From positions 1-64,000 of the forward strand of contig MNVC01000019.1 of assembly GCA_001871435.1 (NCBI GenBank): a DNA stretch of 64,000 bases. The letters are read 5' to 3'. Positions 1-8,003 of the stretch are shown one piece after another (within the stretch, counting starts at the first letter, position 1; the number at the start of each line of letters is the position of its first letter). A program made the position numbers and the translations under genes. This stretch comes from Candidatus Magasanikbacteria bacterium CG1_02_32_51 (GTDB taxonomy: Bacteria > Patescibacteriota > Patescibacteriia > Magasanikbacterales > UBA922). A model generated the notes under the pieces. That model ran no database searches, was not told the DNA's origin, and saw only the letters and a program-made list of their open reading frames with translations.

Positions 1-258
1 AATCACCGGCATAAAAGTTTACTTTGCTCATCCCCGTAGTCCGTGGGAACGAGGTACCAACGAAAACACCAACGGACTAATCAGACAATATTTTCCCAAA
101 GGCACAGATTTTTACAAAGTATCCAGATATGAAGTGAAAAGAGCACAACATCAATTAAATGGACGCCCGAGAAAAACTTTGAACTACTCCACACCCTACA
201 AGGTCTTTAATCAATTAATTAATTCTTAACACTGTTGCGTTAGAAGTTGGGGACTACC
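1..258 (+). mobile_element. Right end of an IS30-like insertion sequence
   Basis: The transposase stop is followed at once by a GC-richer segment beginning CACTGTTGCGTTAGAAG at about 231, a good position for the terminal inverted repeat of an IS30-type element. The matching left end is outside the window, so the exact boundary (about 258) is inferred. Confidence 0.5.
2..229 (+). CDS. IS30-family transposase, C-terminal fragment (cut by the window edge)
   Basis: The first 75 codons are the 3' end of a transposase gene whose start lies outside the window. The readable part contains HPRSPWERGTNENTNGLIRQ followed by YFPKGTDF, which is the end of the IS30-type DDE integrase core, with the glutamate in WERGTNEN as the last catalytic residue. 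It ends with TAA at 227-229. Base composition is richer in G and C than the AT-rich genes that follow, as expected for a mobile element. Whether the full element is intact cannot be seen. Confidence 0.85.
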   Translation: MTGIKVYFAHPRSPWERGTNENTNGLIRQYFPKGTDFYKVSRYEVKRAQHQLNGRPRKTLNYSTPYKVFNQLINS

Positions 259-280
259 TTATATATTATTTTTCAATTTT

Positions 281-394
281 AATGAACTACCTCGCAGCAT
301 CGTGCCCAAGGCTGATCAGTCCTCTGGCTGAAGCTGACGAGGTATTAAACCTTGTCCGCCTTGCCGTGCACGCCTTGGGCTGTGGGCGGATTAA
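281..394 (+). repeat. 114-nt nested palindromic element, copy 1
   Basis: This segment recurs in inverted orientation at 7798-7911 with only two visible mismatches. It is built from palindromes within palindromes: an outer arm pair ACCTCG/CGAGGT, an inner GGCTGATCAGTCCTCTGGCTG unit that resembles the palindrome at 41212-41241, and a second hairpin with TCCGCC/GGCGGA ends. A shortened copy at 55751-55783 keeps only the outer arms. The rest of the gap 230-420 holds no gene. Confidence 0.85.
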
Positions 395-420
395 ACTTTG
401 TATCTGTGTAATAAACTTTT

Positions 421-984
421 ATGAAACAACGTATATTTATAGCTTTTAGAATAAAAAATGAAGAAATAATAGAAGAATTAAAAGAAATACAAACAAAATT
501 GAAGAATCTAAACAAAAAGGCTCATATCATTTGGACAAAATCAAAAGCTTTTCATATTACTTTGGAATTTTTAGGTGAGATAAATGAAGTACAATTGTCC
601 AAAGTAAAAGAGATTGTCTTGATTATTGCCAACAAATATCATGATTTTAAATTTTGGTTAAATAATTTGAGTGGATTTCCAAGTCAAACTCAGTCCAAAA
701 TAATTACCATGCATGTAGAAGGGGAGAAAAGACTGGCTACTTCTCTACAAGAGGATTTAGTATTTGCTCTCAAAGAAAGTGGTTTGATAAAAGAGATCCA
801 GCCATGGATAGCACATATTACTTTGGGACGAAATAGTGGAGAACACCAAATGCTTGGTTATGATACTATAAGTTTTGAAAAAAAAGTTTTTGAAATTAAA
901 ACAATTGAAATTATTAGAAGTGATTCAAAATTTGGTGGGTCTAAGTATAGTATTTTAGAAAGTTATGACTTAAATGGTAAATAA
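421..984 (+). CDS. thpR: RNA 2',3'-cyclic phosphodiesterase (2'-5' RNA ligase family)
   Basis: The 187-residue product has the two catalytic tetrapeptides of the 2H phosphoesterase superfamily: HITL at residues 45-48 and HITL at 132-135, about 87 residues apart as in ThpR/LigT proteins, whose usual length is 175-190. Known members open 2',3'-cyclic phosphate RNA ends and can join tRNA halves in vitro; the physiological substrate is uncertain. It is the first gene of a tightly packed plus-strand block and overlaps the next gene by 11 nt. The ATG at 421 follows the palindromic element and has no clear ribosome binding site. Confidence 0.9.
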   Translation: MKQRIFIAFRIKNEEIIEELKEIQTKLKNLNKKAHIIWTKSKAFHITLEFLGEINEVQLSKVKEIVLIIANKYHDFKFWLNNLSGFPSQTQSKIITMHVEGEKRLATSLQEDLVFALKESGLIKEIQPWIAHITLGRNSGEHQMLGYDTISFEKKVFEIKTIEIIRSDSKFGGSKYSILESYDLNGK

Positions 985-1753
985 TTATATGTTTGACAGT
1001 GTCAAAATTTTGGGTATAAAAATAAGTAAACTAAACAAAAAAGAAAGTCTAGAATTGGTGTCTAACTTTTTAGTTTTGCAAGGTCAATATAAAATCTTTA
1101 CCCCTAATCCAGAAATGTTGGTAGATGCTAGAAAAGATAGTTATTTTCGTAAAGTATTGAACAATTCTGATCTCAATATTTGTGATGGACATGGTATTAA
1201 ATTTCTTTCCAAAGAAAAAATTACTGTAATTTCTGGAGTTGATTTTATGCTAGATATTTGTAAAATAGCTGAACAAGAAAAGTATTCAATTTTTTTACTA
1301 GGTTCTGGCTCAGATATTGTTTTAGAAAAATTACAAAAAAAATTACAAAATAGTTTTCCAAAATTAAAAATTGTTGGTTCTAATCCCGGTTTGAAAATTG
1401 ATCTAAAATTAGAAGAAGACAAAGTTTCTTTAGATTTTGATAAGTCCAAAAATGAAGAAATTATAAAAAACATAAATGAGAGTAATGCCAGTATTTTATT
1501 TGTAGCTTTTGGACACAACAAACAGGAAAAGTGGATTTATGAAAATTTGCAAAATTTACCAAAAGTAAAATTAGCTATGGGTGTTGGTGGTTCATTTGAT
1601 TTTATTTCTGGTAAAATAAAACGTGCTCCCAAATTTTTGCAAAGATTTGGATTAGAATGGTTTTATAGACTTATTATTCAGCCAAAAAGATTTATGAGAA
1701 TTTTGAAAGCCACAATAATTTTTACTTATTTTAAAATAACCAACAATAAATAA
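974..1753 (+). CDS. WecG/TagA/CpsF-family glycosyltransferase (GT26)
   Basis: The 259-residue protein carries the family signatures TPNPEMLVDAR near residue 40, NICDGHG near 68, a GSG-containing nucleotide-sugar site, FVAFGHNKQEKW and the MGVGGSFDFISG segment, ending in the usual EWFYRL...P.R tail. GT26 enzymes transfer N-acetylmannosamine or related sugars to lipid-linked intermediates of cell-surface polymers on the inner face of the membrane. A second in-frame ATG at 989 would remove the overlap with thpR and is an equally possible start. The substrate cannot be told from sequence. Confidence 0.9.
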   Translation: MVNNYMFDSVKILGIKISKLNKKESLELVSNFLVLQGQYKIFTPNPEMLVDARKDSYFRKVLNNSDLNICDGHGIKFLSKEKITVISGVDFMLDICKIAEQEKYSIFLLGSGSDIVLEKLQKKLQNSFPKLKIVGSNPGLKIDLKLEEDKVSLDFDKSKNEEIIKNINESNASILFVAFGHNKQEKWIYENLQNLPKVKLAMGVGGSFDFISGKIKRAPKFLQRFGLEWFYRLIIQPKRFMRILKATIIFTYFKITNNK

Positions 1754-1760
1754 TAAAAAT

Positions 1761-2522
1761 ATGCTAGAAAAATCAGTCTTAAAACACTTAACCAAGCTAA
1801 AATTAAAAAAAAATCGTAAAGAAGAATTAGAATTCGTAGTAGAAGGATTAAAAGGAGTAAATGATGCTCTTACATCTGCAATGGAAGTAATACTTGTAGT
1901 AATAGACGGCAAACTACGTGATGAAAAAGATTTTGTAGATATAATCAAAAAAGCAGAAAATAAAGGTGTTGCTGTTACTTATTGTGGTAGACAAGATATT
2001 GATAAAATAAAAGACACTGAAACTTTTTCAGGTATTTTGGCTGTAATAGCTCAAAGAAATAGCACTTTAGATAACTTTGATGATGGTCCAATAATTTGCT
2101 TGGAGGATATCAATGACCCTGGAAACTTGGGAACTATTATTCGTACAGCTGATTGGTTTGGCTTTAAGAATATTTTGTTGTCGTCTGATACAGTGGATGT
2201 CTATAATCCCAAAACTGTTCGTAGTACTATGGGTTCTGTTTTTCATTTAAACTTTTTTAAGACTGCTAATTTGTTTCAAACACTAGAAAAAATAAAAAAA
2301 GAGTATGAATACAAATTGTATGCATTAGATCTAAATGGTGAAGATTATAAGAAAATTAAATCAGAGAATAAGGTTGTTTATATTTTTGGTAGTGAATCAC
2401 ATGGTATTAGTCCAGATATTGAAAAAATTGTGGATAAGAGTTATACTATCCCAGGTCAAGGAAAAGCTGAATCTCTAAATGTAGCTGTTTCGGCGGCTAT
2501 AATAATGTCACATCTAAGTTAA
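1761..2522 (+). CDS. SpoU/TrmH-family RNA 2'-O-methyltransferase
   Basis: The product (253 residues) has an N-terminal RNA-binding region and a C-terminal SPOUT knot. All three knot motifs are visible: DPGNLGTIIRTADWFG, FGSESHGIS and IPGQGKAESLNVAVSAAI. Family members methylate ribose 2'-O positions in 23S rRNA (RlmB-like) or tRNA (TrmH-like) using S-adenosylmethionine. The N-terminal substrate-binding part favours an rRNA enzyme of the RlmB/TsnR type, but the target site is not decidable here. It starts 7 nt after the glycosyltransferase and ends 4 nt before gltX. Confidence 0.9.
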   Translation: MLEKSVLKHLTKLKLKKNRKEELEFVVEGLKGVNDALTSAMEVILVVIDGKLRDEKDFVDIIKKAENKGVAVTYCGRQDIDKIKDTETFSGILAVIAQRNSTLDNFDDGPIICLEDINDPGNLGTIIRTADWFGFKNILLSSDTVDVYNPKTVRSTMGSVFHLNFFKTANLFQTLEKIKKEYEYKLYALDLNGEDYKKIKSENKVVYIFGSESHGISPDIEKIVDKSYTIPGQGKAESLNVAVSAAIIMSHLS

Positions 2523-2526
2523 TTTT

Positions 2527-3984
2527 ATGATTAAATCTCGTTTTGCTCCAAGTCCAACTGGCTATCTTCATATTGGTAGTTTGCGTACAGCTCTTTTTGC
2601 TTATCTTTTTGCTAAGAAAAAAAATGGTCAGTTTTTGCTTCGTATTGAAGATACTGATAGAGAGCGCTTTGTGGAAGGATCTCTAAAAAATATTTTAGAT
2701 TCTTTTGCTTGGGTAAATATTGTTATTGATGAGGGTGTAATTTTAGAAAATGATAATATTATTCAAAAAGGTGAAAATGGACCGTATATTCAATCAGAAA
2801 GATTAGATATTTATCAAAAGTATATTAAAGAATTATTAGAAAAAAATAATGCTTATTATTGTTTTTGCAGTAAAGAAAGATTGGATGAAATGCGGGCTAT
2901 ACAAGAAGCAAATAAACATGCCACAGGTTATGATGGATATTGTCGTAATTTGAGTAAAGACGAAGTAGCACAAAAATTAGCAAAAAATGAAAAATTTGTT
3001 ATTAGAATGAAAATGCCAGATAATGGTTTGACTGTGCTGGAAGATATGATAAGAGGAAAAGTTGAGTTTAAAAATGAACTTTTTGATGATCAAGTACTTA
3101 TCAAGTCTGATGGGTTTCCAACATATCACTTTGCTGTAGTAGTAGATGATCATTTGATGGGAATTACCCATGTTATTCGAGCAGAGGAGTGGTTACCTAG
3201 TACTCCAAAGCATGTAGTGCTTTATCACATGTTTGGTTGGAAAGTACCTCAATTTGCGCACTTATCTTTGTTGATAAATGAAAAAAAACAAAAATTATCC
3301 AAAAGAAATGGTGATGTTTCTGTAGTTGATTATGTCAAAAAAGGTTATTTGCCAGAAGCTTTTGTAAATTTTATTGCCTTTTTAGGTTGGAATCCAGGAG
3401 ATGATAGAGAATTTTTTAGTATGTCTGAACTAGAAAAAGAATTTGATTTTGCCAAAGTTGGTAAGGCTCCGGCAGTATTCAATTTAGAAAAATTAAATTG
3501 GTACAACAAACAATACATCATGAAAATGTCTGCTGTTGAACTATCAGAAAGATGTAGAAGTTTTTATGCAGAAAAAAATGTTGATATTAAAGACTTTGAT
3601 TTGACTAGAGTTGTAGCATTAGAGCAGGGGAGGGCTAATACACTTTTAGAGATTGTTGAAAATACTAGTTTTATTTTTTCTGAAAATATTTACGAAGCAG
3701 ATTTGTTGGTTTGGAAAAAATCAGATAAAATAAAAACCAAAGAAAATTTACAATTAACTTTGAATTTTCTGCAAGATTTTTCAGGTGTTTGGAGCAGGGA
3801 AGAGTTGGAAGTAGGTGTATTGGCTTGGATAAAGGATAAGGGTTTGGGTAATGGTGATGTTTTATGGCCGATGCGGGTTGCTTTGTCTGGTTTGAATAAT
3901 TCTCCAGGACCTTTAGAAATTGCTGGTGTGCTTGGTAAAGAAAAAACTTTAGCAAGAATAAAAATAGCTGTAGATAAAATTTAG
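2527..3984 (+). CDS. gltX: Glutamyl-tRNA synthetase
   Basis: A 485-residue class I aminoacyl-tRNA synthetase of normal length. The ATP-binding HIGH motif appears as HIGS at residues 15-18 in the context FAPSPTGYLHIGSLRTALFA, and the KMSKS loop as KLSKR near residue 257. The RIEDTDRER segment is typical for GluRS. The C-terminal anticodon-binding helices are present. The enzyme charges tRNA-Glu; whether it also charges tRNA-Gln (with a later amidotransferase step) cannot be judged from this window. Confidence 0.96.
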   Translation: MIKSRFAPSPTGYLHIGSLRTALFAYLFAKKKNGQFLLRIEDTDRERFVEGSLKNILDSFAWVNIVIDEGVILENDNIIQKGENGPYIQSERLDIYQKYIKELLEKNNAYYCFCSKERLDEMRAIQEANKHATGYDGYCRNLSKDEVAQKLAKNEKFVIRMKMPDNGLTVLEDMIRGKVEFKNELFDDQVLIKSDGFPTYHFAVVVDDHLMGITHVIRAEEWLPSTPKHVVLYHMFGWKVPQFAHLSLLINEKKQKLSKRNGDVSVVDYVKKGYLPEAFVNFIAFLGWNPGDDREFFSMSELEKEFDFAKVGKAPAVFNLEKLNWYNKQYIMKMSAVELSERCRSFYAEKNVDIKDFDLTRVVALEQGRANTLLEIVENTSFIFSENIYEADLLVWKKSDKIKTKENLQLTLNFLQDFSGVWSREELEVGVLAWIKDKGLGNGDVLWPMRVALSGLNNSPGPLEIAGVLGKEKTLARIKIAVDKI

Positions 3985-3998
3985 AACTTTTTTGAAAA

Positions 3999-4010
3999 AC
4001 ATGCTATAAT
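3999..4010 (+). promoter_or_regulatory. Extended -10 promoter for the M23 peptidase gene
   Basis: TGCTATAAT (4002-4010) is a consensus extended -10 box without a good -35. Initiation about 7 nt downstream would fall at 4016-4018, only a few bases before the ATG at 4020, so the mRNA would be leaderless or nearly so. There is also no Shine-Dalgarno sequence. Confidence 0.55.
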
Positions 4011-4019
4011 AGTTTTACT

Positions 4020-5279
4020 ATGAAAAAGCGTGTTTTTTTATTTATTTTCATTTTAATAACGGTTTCTTTGACTAACCCTTTTTTTGTTTTTACAACCACT
4101 GATACAGAACTGGCTAGTAACAAAAATGAAATAGACGATTTGAATAATCAAATAGCCCAAAAGAAAAACAAAATAGCCGAATTGGAAAAAACTATTGCTG
4201 ATTATAAAGCTAAAATAGAAACAACTAGATTGGAATCGAAATCTTTATCAAATCAACTTTCTATTTTGGATAACTATATTATACAGGTTGATTTGGATAT
4301 TCAGGCTACACAAGAAAAAATAGATGCTACAGGTTTAGAAATTAAAGGATTGGATTTATCTATAGCAGACAAAGAAACTACAATTGCTAAACAACAAAGA
4401 TTATTATCAGGTCTTATCAGGACTATTTATTATGAAAATAATAAAAAATATATTGAGGTAATGGCTGCTTATGCTAATTTTTCTGATTTTTATAATCGTG
4501 TTCATTATGTTCAAAGTTTAGAAGAAAATCTTGGTAAGAGTGCCAAAACTATCAGAATAGCTAAAGAAGAATTACAAACCAAAAAACAACAAAGGGAAGA
4601 ACAACAGACAAGTTATCAAAATTTGAAAGTTACACTAGATAATAAGAAAAAAGATTTACAAGAACAAATCAAATTTAAAGAAGATCTTTTGTTACAAACT
4701 AAGTCTTCTGAGTCTAAATACAATACTTTAGTACAGAATTTAAGAAATCAATATAGTCAAATCGAAAATGAAATTACTAGTTTTGAAAGTCAAGTAAGAA
4801 AGAAACTAGAAGAACAGAACAAAATTACTGAAGGTGGTAATCCACAACAAAATGGTCTCTTACCATTGTCTTGGCCGACTCAAAGTCGTTATATTACTGC
4901 TTATTTTCATGATGAAAATTATCCATATAGAAATATCTTTGAGCATCCTGCTATTGATATTAGAGCTGCTCATGGAACCGCTATACGAGCTACGGCTTCT
5001 GGTTATATTGCTCGTGCTAGAATTTGTACTACTGCTAGTTGTTATGCTTATGTGATGATTATTCATTCTGATGGATTTTCTACTGTATATGGACATTTGA
5101 GTAATATTGTGGTGTCTGCTGATCAATTTGTAACCCGTGGAGATATAATTGGTTATTCTGGAGCCACACCAGGCACTGTTGGTGCTGGTCCATTTACTAC
5201 AGGGCCTCATTTGCATTTTGAAGTTCGTAAAGATGGTATTCCTGTAAATGCATTAAACTATTTAGAAAAAGATTATTAA
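4020..5279 (+). CDS. Secreted coiled-coil M23 (LytM-type) endopeptidase
   Basis: The 419-residue protein has a cleavable-looking signal peptide (residues 1-28, hydrophobic core FLFIFILITVSLTNPFFVF), two long coiled-coil stretches (about 30-130 and 165-270), and a C-terminal LytM domain from about 285. The zinc ligands are visible: H309 and D313 in HPAIDIRA and the HLH near residues 397-399 in GPHLHFEVRKDG. The layout matches EnvC-like or Bacillus CwlO-like proteins that cut or regulate cutting of peptidoglycan during division. Since the metal ligands are kept, I infer it is itself active. Confidence 0.92.
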   Translation: MKKRVFLFIFILITVSLTNPFFVFTTTDTELASNKNEIDDLNNQIAQKKNKIAELEKTIADYKAKIETTRLESKSLSNQLSILDNYIIQVDLDIQATQEKIDATGLEIKGLDLSIADKETTIAKQQRLLSGLIRTIYYENNKKYIEVMAAYANFSDFYNRVHYVQSLEENLGKSAKTIRIAKEELQTKKQQREEQQTSYQNLKVTLDNKKKDLQEQIKFKEDLLLQTKSSESKYNTLVQNLRNQYSQIENEITSFESQVRKKLEEQNKITEGGNPQQNGLLPLSWPTQSRYITAYFHDENYPYRNIFEHPAIDIRAAHGTAIRATASGYIARARICTTASCYAYVMIIHSDGFSTVYGHLSNIVVSADQFVTRGDIIGYSGATPGTVGAGPFTTGPHLHFEVRKDGIPVNALNYLEKDY

Positions 5280-5282
5280 TCT

Positions 5283-5840
5283 ATGAAATTTGATAAAAAT
5301 AATTTGTTTTTTAGTGATAATATTATTTTTTTTGATACAGAATTTACTAATATTGATAGTGAAATTGGTGAAATAATGTCTATTGGTCTTGTCAAACCAA
5401 ATGGTGAAGAATTATATCTAGAATTAGTTTATGATAATAAAACTGTTCATCCTTGGGTTACAGAAAATGTAATCCCTTTTTTGTTAGGTAACAAAATCAG
5501 TAAAGAAAAAGCTATAAAAAAAATTTGGGATTTCATTGGTAGGGGAGAAGATAAGCCTTTTCTTATGGCTTATGTCAATCAATTTGATAGTATTTATTGG
5601 TATAGACTTTTTGCTGATCCAAAAGATCATCCAGTATTTTGGATACCAATTGATTTTGCTTCTATTTTGTTTGCTTTTGGTTTCAATCCAGAGATAATGA
5701 GGGTAGGGGACTTCTTTGATTGGTTAGATATAGATTTGCAAAAATATAAAAAACACAATGCTTTGGAAGATGCTAAAATGTTAAAAGAAGTTTATGATAA
5801 ATTTAAAGAAAAAGTATTAGTGTCGCACAATGTAGAGTAG
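5283..5840 (+). CDS. DEDDh-type 3'-5' exonuclease (Rv2179c-like)
   Basis: The 185-residue product begins with FFDTEFTN, where D18 and E20 are the first two metal ligands of the DEDD exonuclease family; the C-terminal HNALEDAK segment supplies the histidine and last aspartate. Length and the FDTEFT signature resemble the Rv2179c-like RNase T family, which trims 3' overhangs of RNA. It starts 3 nt after the peptidase stop, so the two are probably cotranscribed. The natural substrate is unknown. Its last codons overlap a GTGTCGCACAATGT word whose reverse complement recurs at about 6388. Confidence 0.8.
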   Translation: MKFDKNNLFFSDNIIFFDTEFTNIDSEIGEIMSIGLVKPNGEELYLELVYDNKTVHPWVTENVIPFLLGNKISKEKAIKKIWDFIGRGEDKPFLMAYVNQFDSIYWYRLFADPKDHPVFWIPIDFASILFAFGFNPEIMRVGDFFDWLDIDLQKYKKHNALEDAKMLKEVYDKFKEKVLVSHNVE

Positions 5841-5858
5841 TATTTTTACCAAATTGAA

Positions 5859-5895
5859 AAAAAGAGTAAATATCTTTTCAATATTTACTCTTTTT
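5859..5895 (+). terminator. Rho-independent terminator of the plus-strand block
   Basis: A perfect 15-bp stem (AAAAAGAGTAAATAT at 5859-5873 with its complement at 5881-5895) around a 7-nt loop, ending in a T run. It lies 18 nt after the exonuclease stop. The A run on the 5' side means it could work in both directions. Confidence 0.85.
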
Positions 5896-6460
5896 AAATT
5901 AACATTTATAATTTAGGAATTTAGAAATTTTCAATTTTAATTTGTCCGCCTAGGGTGGAAACAATTTTCAATTTAAAAATTTCAAAATTAATTTAAATTC
6001 ATAAAAATACTTACCAATTGTTGATGTCAAAAGTGGGTATAGAACAAAGTAGGATACTCACTGCGAAAAGTTGTAGAAAAAGTCGATACTCTATACCTTT
6101 AGTTTTGAACCCACTTTTTGTGGTGTCGCAAAATATAGAGAATAGTGGCTAAACCTAGCCAAAAAGTAGGTAAGTGAAGTGGGTGTTACCTAAGCTATAA
6201 ATAACCATTAAAGCTAGCTAAGATTATTATAAATAATTAGAACAATTATATATTAATATTTTTTTGAACAATTTATTAGTGGGTATATACTGTATTGTAA
6301 AAAGAATAAAGTGATGTAAATTAGATACTGAAACTAATCTTCATTTTAGTCAGAATAAGCCTTAGTGTCGCATAAGATACATTGTGCGACATTGTATCAA
6401 ATAAGGTTTTTGATACTCTTTTCTATTACTCCCCTATTTTTTTCTTTTATTTTTATAAAA

Positions 6461-6487
6461 AAATAAACATCCAAAAAATGTTTATTT
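6461..6487 (-). terminator. Terminator downstream of ftsQ
   Basis: A 10-bp stem AAATAAACAT/ATGTTTATTT (6461-6470, 6478-6487) with a 7-nt loop, followed on the minus strand by a T-rich tail. It is about 170 nt past the ftsQ stop, so it may end a long 3' UTR or a separate small transcript. Confidence 0.65.
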
Positions 6488-6516
6488 AAAAAAACAATAA
6501 ATAAAAAAGTAGCAAT

Positions 6517-6567
6517 GGTGGTTAGACAGAATTTGACGTTTAGGTTTTTTAATCCTGTCTAAACACC
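6517..6567. other. Long imperfect hairpin next to a run of eight C
   Basis: GGTG-G-TTAGACAG (6517-6529) pairs with CTGTCTAA-A-CACC (6555-6567) around a 25-nt loop. Immediately beyond is a run of eight C (6575-6582), rare in DNA this rich in A and T. On the minus strand this would read G8 followed by the hairpin and then the terminator at 6461-6487, the layout of a small RNA or a structured ftsQ 3' UTR. Confidence 0.4.
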
Positions 6568-6655
6568 TCGGCGTCCCCCCCCTCTTTTGAAGGATCAAAC
6601 GTACCATTCATTATCTATTTAACTACTTTAAAAAGATCATGCCAATTATGTGTGG

Positions 6656-7702
6656 CTATTTCCAATATATTCTATCTGGGTATCTCAAATCTATGTAATT
6701 CAAAAAAATATTATTATCTATTTTTTCTTTATATAAAGAGTTTAATTTATTTATTTGGGCAGTCACTTCCCTATCAAAACGTGTCTTGATATAAAATCCT
6801 TTGTAAGTTTTTATTGTTAGATCTTGTTTGTTATCTTCAAAGATAAAATATTTTAAAGGAATTTTTTCATTATTATCAAGTTGTTTGAACCAATTTATTA
6901 ATATAATTACTTCTGCTTTATCCAAAACATTCTCATTTATATTTACCTCTTGTATATTATTTTTATCATAAATAATGGGATAATTGCCTAAATCTTTTTT
7001 TATAGTAGCAATATCTGGTTCATGCAATTTACCTACTACAATTGTGGTAGTAATACTTTCTCCAGTAATAGTGGTTGTAACTACTTTTTGAGTAATATCT
7101 TTCCACTCATAATCACTTATCTTTCGCATTATTTCTACTATCTTTCCATCTAGATCTACATAGCTATATTCTAAACCATTGTCATAGATAATAGTAGAAA
7201 TTTTTTCTTGAATAATTATAGACAATTTGTTGGGAAAACTTTTTTTGACAATAATTTTTTCAATTGGGTATCTTTCTTTTAAGACGTCTTTTATTTCATT
7301 TACATTGGAAAAAACATAACTATTTTCTCTTATTAAACCTAATTTTTTATAATTGAGAATACCATTTATTGTTTCCAATAAATCTATTTTTTTTATTCTT
7401 TGTAATCCTTCTATTTGTATATCATTTATATTAAAGAAAGGATGAAAAACAAAGACTGAAAAAATAGTTAGAATGCTTATAATTATAATAAAAAGATTTA
7501 AATATATTAGTTTTTTACTAGCCTTTTCATGAATAAAAGGGTTCTCTATTTCTCTACCTTGCCAAGCAAAATCGCGTCTAGTTTTTTTGGAGTTAAAAAA
7601 ATAATTAAAAATTTTTTTTGTACTTTTTACTTTATTATTGAACTTTCTTTGTAATTTGTGATGGTTTATTATTTTTTTGATTGGCACAGGCTTTTTACAC
7701 AA
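6656..7702 (-). CDS. ftsQ: FtsQ/DivIB-like cell division protein
   Basis: 348 residues: a lysine-rich cytoplasmic tail (1-62), one transmembrane helix (about 64-86), a POTRA domain beginning FNINDIQIEGLQRIKK (about 90-165) with the typical YPIEKIIVKKSFPNKL strand region, and a beta domain. FtsQ links early and late divisome proteins at the septum. The only usable start is TTG at 7702, which lies inside a dispersed repeat (7700-7737); no ATG exists in the first 190 codons. It stands apart from mur and ftsA/ftsZ genes, which are not in the window. Confidence 0.8.
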   Translation of the reverse strand: MCKKPVPIKKIINHHKLQRKFNNKVKSTKKIFNYFFNSKKTRRDFAWQGREIENPFIHEKASKKLIYLNLFIIIISILTIFSVFVFHPFFNINDIQIEGLQRIKKIDLLETINGILNYKKLGLIRENSYVFSNVNEIKDVLKERYPIEKIIVKKSFPNKLSIIIQEKISTIIYDNGLEYSYVDLDGKIVEIMRKISDYEWKDITQKVVTTTITGESITTTIVVGKLHEPDIATIKKDLGNYPIIYDKNNIQEVNINENVLDKAEVIILINWFKQLDNNEKIPLKYFIFEDNKQDLTIKTYKGFYIKTRFDREVTAQINKLNSLYKEKIDNNIFLNYIDLRYPDRIYWK

Positions 7703-7737
7703 TCCTGAAGCCGGCGAAGCACGGCGTAGGATCTTTC
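7700..7737. repeat. Dispersed hairpin element, family A (copy 1)
   Basis: ATCCTGAAGCCGGCGAAGC followed by ACGGCGTAGGATCTTTCTTA; nearly the same sequence is at 14919-14957, and diverged forms are at 15032-15074, 24637-24660, 24776-24813, 43863-43897 and 44364-44394. Ends ATCCT/AGGAT pair. This copy carries the TTG start codon of ftsQ. Confidence 0.8.
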
Positions 7738-7797
7738 TTAAAGTATATTTTTTAGTAAATTTTTGCTATGTTATAAATAATTATTTTGTTTGGCAGA

Positions 7798-7911
7798 TTA
7801 ATCCGCCCACAGCCCAAGGCGTGCACGGCAAGGCGGACAAGGTTTAATTCCTCGTCAGCTTCAGCCAGAGGACTGATCAGCCTTGGGCACGATGCTGCTA
7901 GGTAGTTCATT
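7798..7911 (-). repeat. 114-nt nested palindromic element, copy 2 (inverted)
   Basis: Reverse complement of 281-394 with two mismatches. Together the copies bracket a 7.4-kb segment in inverted orientation. The rest of the gap 7738-8003 contains a further small hairpin CCTGTC/GACAGG (7935-7950) and a diverged AGGATCCCTCATTC...TTTCAGGAT element (7953-7999), and no gene. Confidence 0.85.
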
Positions 7912-8003
7912 TATAAATGTTTTTAAGCAGGAAACCTGTCTGCCGACAGGCAAGGATCCCTCATTCAATTTCTTCGTACCTCAGAAATTTCTTTCAGGAT
8001 AAA

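Larger units (their letters stand above)
5896..6655. other. 760-nt gene-free stretch with several hairpins
   Basis: No convincing reading frame was found. Visible structure: AT-rich GAATTTAGAAATTTTCAATT words (5910-5990), a TCCGCC...GGTGGA hairpin near 5945, a long-range stem AAAAGTGGGT/ACCCACTTTT (6029-6038 with 6109-6118) enclosing competing GGTATAG/CTATACC arms, three TGTCGCA words (5821, about 6125, about 6367) of which the last forms a stem with TGCGACA, a minus-strand terminator, and a long hairpin beside a run of eight C. It may hold one or two small RNAs. Confidence 0.5.

Noticed and set aside
4834..5216. Reading frames on both strands inside the M23 peptidase gene
   Set aside because: Low-complexity shadow frames with no domain; the peptidase frame has a signal peptide and zinc motifs.
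6020..6420. A short protein gene in the large gap
   Set aside because: No frame of useful length with a start, ribosome binding site and non-repetitive composition was found.
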